From: Candidatus Babelota bacterium
GTDB lineage: Bacteria > Babelota > Babeliae > Babelales > Vermiphilaceae
Direction: 5' to 3'
Assembly (NCBI GenBank): GCA_003963225.1
Contig: RXKB01000023.1
Coordinates: 1-64,000 of the forward strand
Length of the DNA: 64,000 nt
Part shown: in pieces, positions 1 to 5,956 of the stretch
How positions within the stretch are numbered: position 1 is the first letter of the stretch
How the letters are laid out: each line of letters opens with the position of its first letter
The notes under the pieces: generated by a model
Told to the model about the DNA's origin: nothing
The model's input: only the letters and a program-made list of their open reading frames with translations
Databases searched by the model: none
Program-made: the position numbers and the translations under genes

Positions 1-87
1 GGGGTACTTAAAATTTTTATAGTATATATGGGGTATATTAGCCTAAAAACACCATATTTTAAACTTTTTTTCACTTTTTTGAAAAAT

Positions 88-109
88 AATTGCAAAAAAA
101 TTTGCAATT
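88..109. promoter_or_regulatory. Perfect 9-bp inverted repeat, candidate operator
   Basis: Arms AATTGCAAA (88-96) and TTTGCAATT (101-109) are perfect reverse complements separated by AAAA. The right arm contains the TTTG that serves as the -33 element of the promoter at 101-132, so a protein bound here would block or help RNA polymerase. The region is very AT-rich, which raises the chance of a random palindrome, but nine paired bases per arm including two G/C pairs each is notable. Confidence 0.5.
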
Positions 110-132
110 TCGGAATTTTTTTCTTATCTTTG
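101..132 (+). promoter_or_regulatory. Bacteroidota-type promoter
   Basis: TTTG at 101-104 and TATCTTTG at 125-132 are separated by 20 nt, matching the Bacteroidota housekeeping consensus TTTG-N19/21-TAnnTTTG. Transcription would start at about 137-140 and run into the small-gene block and probably the head module. It is the clearest promoter in the window and supports a Bacteroidota host. Confidence 0.7.
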
Positions 133-138
133 TACCAG

Positions 139-340
139 CTTTAAACAATAACCCAGAGTGATGACACCTCTGTACGGCATTAAGTCTAGCCTGCAACACG
201 CTAATAGTAAGATGCCCAGAAGTCGGATTGAGTAAGTAACACTAGATGCGAACACCGTTTTCTCCGATAGGTTAAAAATGCTTTATATAGTAAAGGAAGT
301 TGAGATAAACAGATAGCTCCACAGATGTCATAGGCTCCAT
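139..340 (+). ncRNA. Non-coding, apparently folded leader RNA
   Basis: No convincing gene lies in 1-358. Downstream of the promoter several short perfect stems can be drawn: CAGAG/CTCTG around a 9-nt loop near 155-173; GGCAT/ATGCC enclosing about 31 nt, with an inner TAGC/GCTA hairpin also with a 9-nt loop; and TCGGA/TCCGA enclosing about 35 nt. Base composition here is clearly less AT-rich than the flanks, as for structured RNA. I do not recognise the family; it could be an untranslated leader, a regulatory element or a small RNA. Confidence 0.4.
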
Positions 341-358
341 TTAGTTCAAATACTTAAA

Positions 359-544
359 TTGCTGTTTATCGAGGTAGAAATTTTCCCTTTGAGATACAAG
401 GAAAAATACGGCACTGGCTTCAGAATAAGTTATAAAGTAAAGTGGACTCCCACATCCAACCGAGACTCTCCTTTTAGAGTCTTCCCGGTAGGGCGTTGCA
501 TTGCATTTATTGAACATGATATTTTAGAAGTTATAGGAATATAA
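359..544 (+). CDS. Hypothetical 61-residue protein
   Basis: Function not recognised. The frame is open from about 317, but there is no in-frame ATG, so the only usable start is a TTG at 359. The protein has alternating charged and beta-type residues and no Cys cluster or membrane segment. Its stop (542-544) overlaps the ATG of the next gene as TAATG, a junction type repeated across this genome, which argues that it is translated. It would be the first gene behind the promoter at 101-132 and its structured leader. Confidence 0.4.
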   Translation: MLFIEVEIFPLRYKEKYGTGFRISYKVKWTPTSNRDSPFRVFPVGRCIAFIEHDILEVIGI

Positions 545-672
545 TGGAGATTCTAGCTATTATAGGTACTGTGTTAGTTATAGGTGTTTTAGGGTTAGGT
601 ATGCTTATACTTAAGGGTTATGACTGGATTGAGAATATAATAGAGAAGCAGAGAGAAGAAGATGAGAAGTAG
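544..672 (+). CDS. Small single-pass membrane protein (42 aa)
   Basis: Starts MEILAIIGTVLVIG and ends EKQREEDEK. Residues about 3-24 form one hydrophobic helix rich in Ile, Leu, Val and Gly, followed by a short charged tail, so it is probably a small inner-membrane protein. It starts on the TAATG junction with the preceding gene and its end overlaps the start of the next (662). Such mini-proteins in phages can be spanins, holin modulators or host-takeover factors; nothing here distinguishes these. Confidence 0.5.
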   Translation: MEILAIIGTVLVIGVLGLGMLILKGYDWIENIIEKQREEDEK

Positions 673-829
673 GAGAAAGGTTAAGAAGGAGGCTAAGAAA
701 ATAATTAAAGCTTTAAATCAAGCTTCAACTACAAATGAGGAGAAGATAGATAAATTTATAAAGATTTTTTATACTTCCAAACCTACTGCAGCTAATGGGA
801 TGAGAGCATACTTGATGTACATGGTTTAA
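662..829 (+). CDS. Hypothetical small basic protein (55 aa)
   Basis: Begins MRSRRKVKKEAKKIIKAL and ends AYLMYMV; the first 18 residues are strongly basic and helical, suggestive of nucleic-acid contact. Its ATG lies inside the end of the preceding 42-residue gene, an 11-nt overlap typical of the tightly packed small-gene block. No family recognised. A 12-codon frame (832-870) follows and ends on the ATG of the next gene; it is too short to call. Confidence 0.45.
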   Translation: MRSRRKVKKEAKKIIKALNQASTTNEEKIDKFIKIFYTSKPTAANGMRAYLMYMV

Positions 830-869
830 AGATGAAGAGTAAATATTATAATAAACAAAACACAAAATA

Positions 870-1088
870 ATGGAAGATAATTTTATTGACAGATTGAAAG
901 TGGAGGTAGCGGAACTACAAGATAAAGCCTCTAAGTTGAGAACTTTTATAGGTTCGGATGCATTTAAGAATGTAGCTCATATACAAAAAAGATTACTATC
1001 TATGCAGCTGTCTACGATGCATGCGTATATAGGAATACTAGAACTTAGGTTAGAGGATTTAGAAGAAAATAATACTAAAACAAACTAA
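870..1088 (+). CDS. crAss001_48-like small coiled-coil protein
   Basis: This 72-residue helical protein has heptad-like Leu spacing and the pattern RLK.E..EL..K...L..FI.SDAF followed by QKRLLSMQLSTM..Y...LE.RLEDL, which I recognise as the small family annotated crAss001_48-related in crAss-like and other phages. Its role is unknown; it is probably a short helical hairpin that oligomerises. It sits in the small-gene block in front of the co-chaperonin and starts on a TAATG junction. Confidence 0.65.
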   Translation: MEDNFIDRLKVEVAELQDKASKLRTFIGSDAFKNVAHIQKRLLSMQLSTMHAYIGILELRLEDLEENNTKTN

Positions 1089-1092
1089 AACA

Positions 1093-1308
1093 ATGGAAAA
1101 AGATTATACTAAAATACCGGTTACACTTAATGTAACCCTGAATGATGCGGTTATACTTGCACAGTTAGCTGCTAAGCTCCCGATAGAACAAGGTTTACCT
1201 CTATTTGAGTACCTGAAACAAGTTCTAGAACCGATTATTACTGAGCTACAAAAACAAGAACAAAATGAAAATAAGGTTGAAGATGACCAAAATACAGACC
1301 CTGCTTAA
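1093..1308 (+). CDS. Hypothetical protein (71 aa)
   Basis: Not recognised. The N-terminal half (PVTLNVTLNDAVILAQLAAKLP) looks like a beta strand leading into a helix, and the C-terminal 20 residues are acidic and Gln-rich (EQNENKVEDD), likely disordered. It starts four bases after the stop of the coiled-coil gene and its end overlaps the next gene by up to 44 nt, consistent with one co-translated block. Confidence 0.55.
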   Translation: MEKDYTKIPVTLNVTLNDAVILAQLAAKLPIEQGLPLFEYLKQVLEPIITELQKQEQNENKVEDDQNTDPA

Positions 1309-1657
1309 ATTGTTTGGATTCTATAATTTTATTCAACCGTCTACTAGTAACGTATTAACTACCACTGAAATGAAGTTATTGGCAGTGTTCTGCGATCTAC
1401 CCGAGAAATATAAATATGCTAGGTTCTCGCTACATGCAAAGAAGAAAGCAGCTCAGATTTATGCTGAGTTATTTGGGGAAACACTGTCAGGGGTTAATCT
1501 TAATAACAAGATTTACTGCTTATTAGAGAAAGGGTTTCTGTATAGAGATGAGGATAAAGTTATATATCTTAAGCCGTTTTTGCAATCTGCACTTGATGAG
1601 CTTAATACGTCTAAGACTATGGAGTTAACTGTAACACTAGATGTCCAAGATAGTTAG
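1265..1657 (+). CDS. Hypothetical protein, possible winged-helix fold
   Basis: 130 residues from the first ATG; an in-frame ATG at 1283 (MTKIQTLLKLF) would shorten it by six residues and reduce the overlap with the upstream gene, and is equally likely. The central part (TTTEMKLLAVFCDLP..., AAQIYAELFG..., GVNLNNKIYCLLEKGFLYRDEDKVIYLKPFL) reads as helix, helix, recognition-type helix and a beta wing, as in winged helix-turn-helix proteins. It may bind DNA and regulate phage genes. This is inferred from secondary-structure pattern only. It ends in TAG, one of the few non-TAA stops. Confidence 0.55.
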   Translation: MKIRLKMTKIQTLLKLFGFYNFIQPSTSNVLTTTEMKLLAVFCDLPEKYKYARFSLHAKKKAAQIYAELFGETLSGVNLNNKIYCLLEKGFLYRDEDKVIYLKPFLQSALDELNTSKTMELTVTLDVQDS

Positions 1658-2087
1658 TTTACATGAGGTAATAAAGCAAGCATCTACTGATCTTAAATAT
1701 GATCATGAGTTTCTACAACGAATAGCACTTCACCAGTTTTCGTATATTAAGGAGTTTCAAAAGAATCCCACATCTGCTAGGTTACACTTGTCTAAATTTG
1801 GGATGTTTGTTATACCTAGGTGGAAGTTTTATGAAACGCTGATTTCGAAGGTGATACCGGCTTGTAGGTTAGATAGGTCACAGCAGATGTTTGATATATT
1901 AAATAAGTTCTTGAAACTTAGGTTTACGATTAATGCGTATTATAGGTATCAAGAATATAAAAAAAGAACGCAAGATGGATTATATGAAAGAACTACGACC
2001 AAAGTTGGAAACATTAACGATGATTGGGATATTTCTGGAGAAGGTTCCGATGACAACGATGTCGTCTCAAGTTCAAGAGAAATTTAA
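1641..2087 (+). CDS. Conserved-looking phage protein (148 aa), function unknown
   Basis: Overlaps the preceding gene by 17 nt. The N-terminal 95 residues are mostly helical with a short strand pair around ARLHLSKFGMFVIPRWKFYE, reminiscent of the beta-arm start of small HU/IHF-type proteins (LxxFGxFxI) but too divergent to assign. The last 40 residues are polar and acidic (DDWDISGEGSDDNDVVSSS) and probably disordered. crAss-like genomes usually carry IHF-like genes near this module, so a DNA-binding role is possible but unproven. Confidence 0.5.
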   Translation: MSKIVSLHEVIKQASTDLKYDHEFLQRIALHQFSYIKEFQKNPTSARLHLSKFGMFVIPRWKFYETLISKVIPACRLDRSQQMFDILNKFLKLRFTINAYYRYQEYKKRTQDGLYERTTTKVGNINDDWDISGEGSDDNDVVSSSREI

Positions 2088-2193
2088 TAATCTTATTACG
2101 AAATCGATAGATAATATTGATTCTCTAATGGATAAGATGCATAGGCAAAATAACGTGTCAGACGATTTTTCTGACGAAATAAGATTTGATTAA
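2059..2193 (+). CDS. Hypothetical small acidic protein (44 aa)
   Basis: The frame is open from 1933, but the upstream part runs antiparallel to a well-supported gene and reads as low-complexity out-of-frame sequence. I place the start at the ATG at 2059 (MSSQVQEKFNNLITKSIDN); an ATG at 2050 is also possible. This leaves a 29-nt overlap with the upstream gene. The product is a short amphipathic helix with an acidic tail. It ends two bases before the co-chaperonin gene. Confidence 0.4.
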   Translation: MSSQVQEKFNNLITKSIDNIDSLMDKMHRQNNVSDDFSDEIRFD

Positions 2194-2195
2194 CT

Positions 2196-2552
2196 ATGAA
2201 ATTACTACATAATTATGTACTGATTCAACTTACACCTTTTCAGGGTGAGACTGTTACTGAATCTGGAATTATAATTCCAAAGACAACTCCACAAGAAACT
2301 GATGGAGGTAGAGTGGTGTCTGTTATAGATGAGAATGCTAAGTATCAACCTGTTGGTGAAGTGCTAGCTGTGTCTGATAAAACTATGGCTGAGATACCAG
2401 AGTTAAAACCAGGGGTAAGAGTTAGGGTATCTAGAGCTGCTATGAATGTAAATCAGCAGTATTATGCAGATACTACTACGCCTGTACAAGAATGGGAAGG
2501 GATGATATTAATTCCATCTGGATTGATAGAGTCTGTATTTGATCAAGAATAA
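2196..2552 (+). CDS. groES: GroES-like co-chaperonin
   Basis: 118 residues. The N-terminus (MKLLHNYVLIQ) followed by TESGIIIPKTT is the first beta strand and the start of the mobile loop of Cpn10 proteins, in which a short hydrophobic tripeptide (here III) docks on GroEL; GEVLAVSDK and LKPGVRVRVSR match the conserved GxVxAVG and xxGDxVxF strands. It is about 20 residues longer than bacterial GroES (about 97) because of inserts near residues 35-52 and in the tail. It lies 1.8 kb upstream of a full groEL, so the phage brings a complete chaperonin pair, functionally comparable to T4 gp31 plus host GroEL. The role as lid of the phage GroEL is inferred. Confidence 0.85.
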   Translation: MKLLHNYVLIQLTPFQGETVTESGIIIPKTTPQETDGGRVVSVIDENAKYQPVGEVLAVSDKTMAEIPELKPGVRVRVSRAAMNVNQQYYADTTTPVQEWEGMILIPSGLIESVFDQE

Positions 2553-2569
2553 AAATTAAAACACCACTA

Positions 2570-2932
2570 ATGAATAAGAATACGAAACTACGTAAAGAAT
2601 CTCCTTCTCTAAAGGAGAAAGTAGAGACAATTGCAAATAATTCTACTACAATGGATAAAAGCCAGATGAAAGCTACAGCACGTCAACAAGATACTGTATG
2701 GCTTGAGAATCAGATTAAGCAGTATGAGTTGTCAGAGTATAATACTAAACAACTTCTAGCTAAGACTGCACCATTGTTTAAGATTGATAATCAAGGAAAG
2801 TTTATTAAACCATCTTTTGTGTCTACTATGATTAATTGGAAACTAATTCTAGATATCCTTTTGGAGTTGCTATATAAATATATACAGGCTAATAAGACTG
2901 ATAAAATGCTATGGGATTCTCACAAAAAGTAA
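2570..2932 (+). CDS. Hypothetical helical protein (120 aa)
   Basis: Not recognised. Polar and basic N-terminal half (KLRKESPSLKEKVETI), Gln-rich middle (ARQQDTVWLENQIKQYELSEYNTKQLL) and a C-terminal hydrophobic stretch (LILDILLELLYKYI) that is amphipathic rather than a clear membrane helix. Begins 18 nt after the co-chaperonin gene in an A-rich leader and overlaps the next gene by 22 nt. Confidence 0.6.
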   Translation: MNKNTKLRKESPSLKEKVETIANNSTTMDKSQMKATARQQDTVWLENQIKQYELSEYNTKQLLAKTAPLFKIDNQGKFIKPSFVSTMINWKLILDILLELLYKYIQANKTDKMLWDSHKK

Positions 2933-3306
2933 AGGATATTTATTCCGGATACACTAATTATTTAAAAGCTGATGAGTTACCTGAATACATTAAAGAACAA
3001 GTTCTGTACAGGATGGAGTTATGCAAAGACTGCGCTTCTAAGCCCTTTTGCCCTTATTGTGGCTGCGTTTCTCCTGTACTTTTCTTTTCTGCTACTAAGA
3101 CTGACAAACTAGGAAAATGGGGACCAATGGTTCCTGAAGCAGAGTGGAATAAATTTAAATCCACTCCAGAATATATAAATTTAATGAATCAAATAGATGA
3201 AACTAATAGACAGAGCAATACAGGACCTGGGGACGAAGGAGATTCCAGGACCGAGCAACAATCCGAAGGTGATGCAATTCCTTCAACATCTGGACCCCAA
3301 GATTAA
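2911..3306 (+). CDS. Zinc-ribbon protein
   Basis: 131 residues. Cys38, Cys41, Cys47, Cys50 and Cys52 lie in LCKDCASKPFCPYCGC, a compact zinc-binding knuckle, followed by DKLGKWGPM. The layout CxxC...CxxCGC...GKW resembles a common phage zinc-ribbon family (DUF6171-like). The final 37 residues are polar, without order, and are read over the start of the downstream peptidase in another frame, a 110-nt overlap. Either the C-terminus is a dispensable tail created by the overlap or the stop was lost by a frameshift. Zinc binding is well supported; the biological role is unknown. Confidence 0.65.
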   Translation: MGFSQKVKDIYSGYTNYLKADELPEYIKEQVLYRMELCKDCASKPFCPYCGCVSPVLFFSATKTDKLGKWGPMVPEAEWNKFKSTPEYINLMNQIDETNRQSNTGPGDEGDSRTEQQSEGDAIPSTSGPQD

Positions 3307-3613
3307 AGAAGAGTCCGCATCATGGTGTTCAGCAGCACTTAATTACTGGGCTAAGGAATGTAATCTTCCACTGTCTGGTTCTCTAGCTGCTAGATCTTGG
3401 TTAAAAGTAGGAACTAAGACTCTTACACCTACAAGAGGTAATGATATAGTTATTCTTTGGAGAGAATCTCCCCAATCTTGGAAAGGACATGTAGGAATAT
3501 ACTTTCACCATAATAAGGAGGAAGTATGGATTCTAGGAGGTAATCAGTCAGATGAGGTGAATATATCCCGATTTCCAATATCGAGAGTATTGGAATTTAG
3601 AACTCTTTCCTAA
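3197..3613 (+). CDS. NlpC/P60-CHAP-like cysteine peptidase (TIGR02594 type), probable endolysin
   Basis: 138 residues with the hallmarks of the TIGR02594 family: an N-terminal EIPGPSNNPKVMQFL segment, the catalytic cysteine Cys44 in SWCSAALNYW, His98 in KGHVGIY and a polar third residue near Asn116 in LGGNQSDEV. Such proteins cleave peptide bonds of peptidoglycan and act as endolysins or virion lysins. There is no signal peptide, so access to the cell wall would need a holin; one is encoded at 20950-21432. The start at 3197 is kept despite the long overlap because the family-typical N-terminus is encoded there. Confidence 0.75.
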   Translation: MKLIDRAIQDLGTKEIPGPSNNPKVMQFLQHLDPKIKEESASWCSAALNYWAKECNLPLSGSLAARSWLKVGTKTLTPTRGNDIVILWRESPQSWKGHVGIYFHHNKEEVWILGGNQSDEVNISRFPISRVLEFRTLS

Positions 3614-3616
3614 CAC

Positions 3617-4117
3617 ATGTATGATATACTAGATTCTTTCGATGTACATAGGGATTTCTTTGAAGCTAATCCCACTCTCAAGATTATATTTCCAGATATA
3701 CCATCTACTACAATGTGGGCTATAGCGCTACTGCATCATCCACAATCTAAGTTTAGAAATATTAATTATCAGGAGAGGAAGAAAGTTATAGAGATGGATT
3801 ACTTAACGCCACAAGATGCGTATGTAGATTTGGATTCGGAAGAGCTTATACCCGTAGTTGAGAAATTCTCTAAGTTTGCTCTTACTAAGAAGCAACAGTT
3901 TTTAAATAACTGGGAAAGAAAGCTTGAGGAACGAGAGGAGTTTATAGGCAAAATTGAATATAATGCGAATACGTACGAACTTTTGGATAAGATGATGTCT
4001 CAGACACAAAAGCTTTGGCAACAGTATTTTCAATGCTTAAAAGACGTAAATGAAGAAGCATCTACTTACATCACTGGTGGAGCGATGGAATCTTTATTAG
4101 AATCAGGAGAATTTTAA
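3617..4117 (+). CDS. Hypothetical helical protein (166 aa)
   Basis: Not recognised by family. The N-terminal third (FFEANPTLKIIFPDIPSTTMWAIALLHHPQSKFRN) is compact and hydrophobic; residues about 85-145 form long helices with charged faces (KKQQFLNNWERKLEEREEF), likely coiled coil. Its stop overlaps the next ATG (TAATG). Because it sits directly before TerL and chaperonin genes, a structural or packaging role is possible, but nothing in the sequence proves it. Confidence 0.6.
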   Translation: MYDILDSFDVHRDFFEANPTLKIIFPDIPSTTMWAIALLHHPQSKFRNINYQERKKVIEMDYLTPQDAYVDLDSEELIPVVEKFSKFALTKKQQFLNNWERKLEEREEFIGKIEYNANTYELLDKMMSQTQKLWQQYFQCLKDVNEEASTYITGGAMESLLESGEF

Positions 4118-4320
4118 TGAGTTACACAGGAAATAGTTTTGAGGTAGAGGATGCACCATTGGATCACTGCTTCAATTGTCAAACCACACATGTTAGATCT
4201 TATAAATCACTCCCCACTGCGAATGAAATATATCTAGTATTGTGTTTGGATGAAAAGAAATGCGGGGCTAAGTACCTCGTTGACAAAGAAAATAAACCGA
4301 ACATAGTCACAAAATTATAA
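4117..4320 (+). CDS. Small putative zinc-ribbon protein (67 aa)
   Basis: Cys18 and Cys21 (CFNC) pair with Cys43 and Cys49 (CLDEKKC), an arrangement typical of a small treble-clef or ribbon zinc site. No other domain is present. It is translationally coupled to the preceding gene through TAATG and ends nine bases before groEL. Possible roles are nucleic-acid binding or a host-directed modulator; neither is demonstrated. Confidence 0.6.
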   Translation: MSYTGNSFEVEDAPLDHCFNCQTTHVRSYKSLPTANEIYLVLCLDEKKCGAKYLVDKENKPNIVTKL

Positions 4321-4328
4321 ATTTATTT

Positions 4329-5948
4329 ATGGCTAAGAATGTTACACTCTATCCACAGTCTACTGAAAAACTTCTTGCAGGAGTAAAGACTCTGGCTGAT
4401 GCGGTAAGAGTTACACTAGGACCGAAAGGTCGTCATGTTATTGTTGAGAATGAATATCAGTACCCAGCTGTCACCAAAGATGGTGTCACTGTGTCGAATT
4501 CTATTACGCTACCAGATCCTGTAGAGAATCTTGGAGCACAGATTATAAAGCAAGCAGCATCTACTACTGTATCTAAGGTAGGCGATGGTACTACAACTGC
4601 TACCATACTAGCTGCTGAGTTTCTTACAAGAGCTCATGAATTGATATCTAAAGGATATAATCCAGTGAATATCAAGAATTATCTTGATTCTAGAACTAAA
4701 ATATCTTTAGAAGTACTTGAAAAACTATCTATGCCGGTAGAGGTTGATTCTGATAAGTTAGATCAAATCGCTACTATTTCTGCTAATAATGATGCTTTTC
4801 TAGGTGGAATTATTGCTGAAGCTATTAAGAAGACTGCAGATTCTGGTATCGTAATGGTAGAAGAATCTAAGTCAACTGATACGTATGTAGATATGATAGA
4901 AGGATGTAGAATAGATAAGGGAATGATATCTCCTTATTTTGTGAATAATCCTACTAAGATGTTAACTGAGTATTCAAACCCAGCTATTTTAATTACTGAT
5001 AAGAAGATTAGATCTACTACTGATATTTCACATATCATGGAAGCATGTGGTAAAGCTGGAAGATCCTTGCTAATTATAGCGGATGAAGTAGAAGCACAAG
5101 CTATCTCTCTAATTGTTACTAATAGAGTTAGAATTAACTTCCCTGTTGTAGCTATTAAAGCTCCAGGATTTGGTGAGAGAAGAGCTGCATTACTAGAAGA
5201 CTTAGCGGTTTTTACTAATGGTAAGTTTATTTCTGAGAATAAAGGAGATAAGTTATCTAAGGTCACTATGGATGATCTTGGATCATGTAACAAAATAATT
5301 GTTACTTTTAAAGATACCACTCTAATTGGACCACATGGAGACCCACTTAAGATTGCTGAGAGAGCTGAACAGATTAGAGGAGAAGTTGCTACTTCCGATC
5401 ATGATTTTATGGCTAAGCTGAATAAGCAAAGACTTGCTAATCTAGCTGGTGCTGTAGGAATTATATATGTTGGAGGTGAGACTGAAGCTGAAATGAGAGA
5501 AAGGAAATTTAGAATTGATGATGCACTCCAAGCTACACAAGCTGCTGTAAGAGGTGGTATTGTAATTGGAGGAGGTATGACATTCTTGGATATTGCTCTA
5601 AGTGATCCAACATCTGAATTAGATGAAATGTACAACTCATCTTTATTTTCTATATTCCGCCAGATCTGTGAAAACGCTGGAAAAAACTCTTTAGATATTT
5701 ATAAGAAAATACAAGAAAGAAAAGAAGATGGTAGAACCGCTTATACAGGATACAACGCCCTTACAGACACAGTAGAGAACCTATTAGAGGCAGGAGTTAT
5801 AGATCCAACTTTGGTGATATCGTCAGCATTGACTGCAGCCTCATCAGTGGCGCAATTACTTATTACAACATCGGCGACAATAACGCCAGAAAAAACACAA
5901 GACACGCTCTCACCTATGGGTGATGACATGAGCTTGCTAGATCAATAA
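4329..5948 (+). CDS. groEL: GroEL-type chaperonin (Cpn60)
   Basis: 539 residues, close to the bacterial length of about 548. Hallmark motifs are intact: VTLGPKGR (28-35), TKDGVTV (49-55), the ATP site DGTTTAT (86-92), GERR near 282-285 and RIDDALQAT (395-403), where Asp398 is the catalytic aspartate of ATP hydrolysis. It should therefore be an active ATP-dependent folding chamber. The C-terminus lacks the GGM repeats of bacterial GroEL and ends SPMGDDMSLLDQ, so the chamber floor differs. With the GroES-like gene at 2196 it forms a phage chaperonin system directly upstream of TerL, presumably for folding capsid or giant virion proteins (inference). Confidence 0.95.
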   Translation: MAKNVTLYPQSTEKLLAGVKTLADAVRVTLGPKGRHVIVENEYQYPAVTKDGVTVSNSITLPDPVENLGAQIIKQAASTTVSKVGDGTTTATILAAEFLTRAHELISKGYNPVNIKNYLDSRTKISLEVLEKLSMPVEVDSDKLDQIATISANNDAFLGGIIAEAIKKTADSGIVMVEESKSTDTYVDMIEGCRIDKGMISPYFVNNPTKMLTEYSNPAILITDKKIRSTTDISHIMEACGKAGRSLLIIADEVEAQAISLIVTNRVRINFPVVAIKAPGFGERRAALLEDLAVFTNGKFISENKGDKLSKVTMDDLGSCNKIIVTFKDTTLIGPHGDPLKIAERAEQIRGEVATSDHDFMAKLNKQRLANLAGAVGIIYVGGETEAEMRERKFRIDDALQATQAAVRGGIVIGGGMTFLDIALSDPTSELDEMYNSSLFSIFRQICENAGKNSLDIYKKIQERKEDGRTAYTGYNALTDTVENLLEAGVIDPTLVISSALTAASSVAQLLITTSATITPEKTQDTLSPMGDDMSLLDQ

Positions 5949-5956
5949 TACAAACA

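Noticed and set aside
150..175. Possible hammerhead ribozyme (TGATGA core-like string)
   Set aside because: The required C before UGAUGA and a GAAA segment after stem II are missing.
832..870. A 12-codon frame MKSKYYNKQNTK between two small genes
   Set aside because: Its stop does overlap the next ATG, but it is too short to distinguish from chance; mentioned in the entry for the upstream gene only.
1933..2058. Longer N-terminus for the small gene ending at 2193
   Set aside because: The part before 2050 overlaps a well-formed gene and has no protein-like pattern; a start at 2059 (or 2050) is more plausible.
4934..5929. Three open frames on the minus strand opposite groEL
   Set aside because: They mirror the codon structure of a strongly conserved gene, have no recognisable domains and lie in a genome with otherwise exclusively + strand genes.
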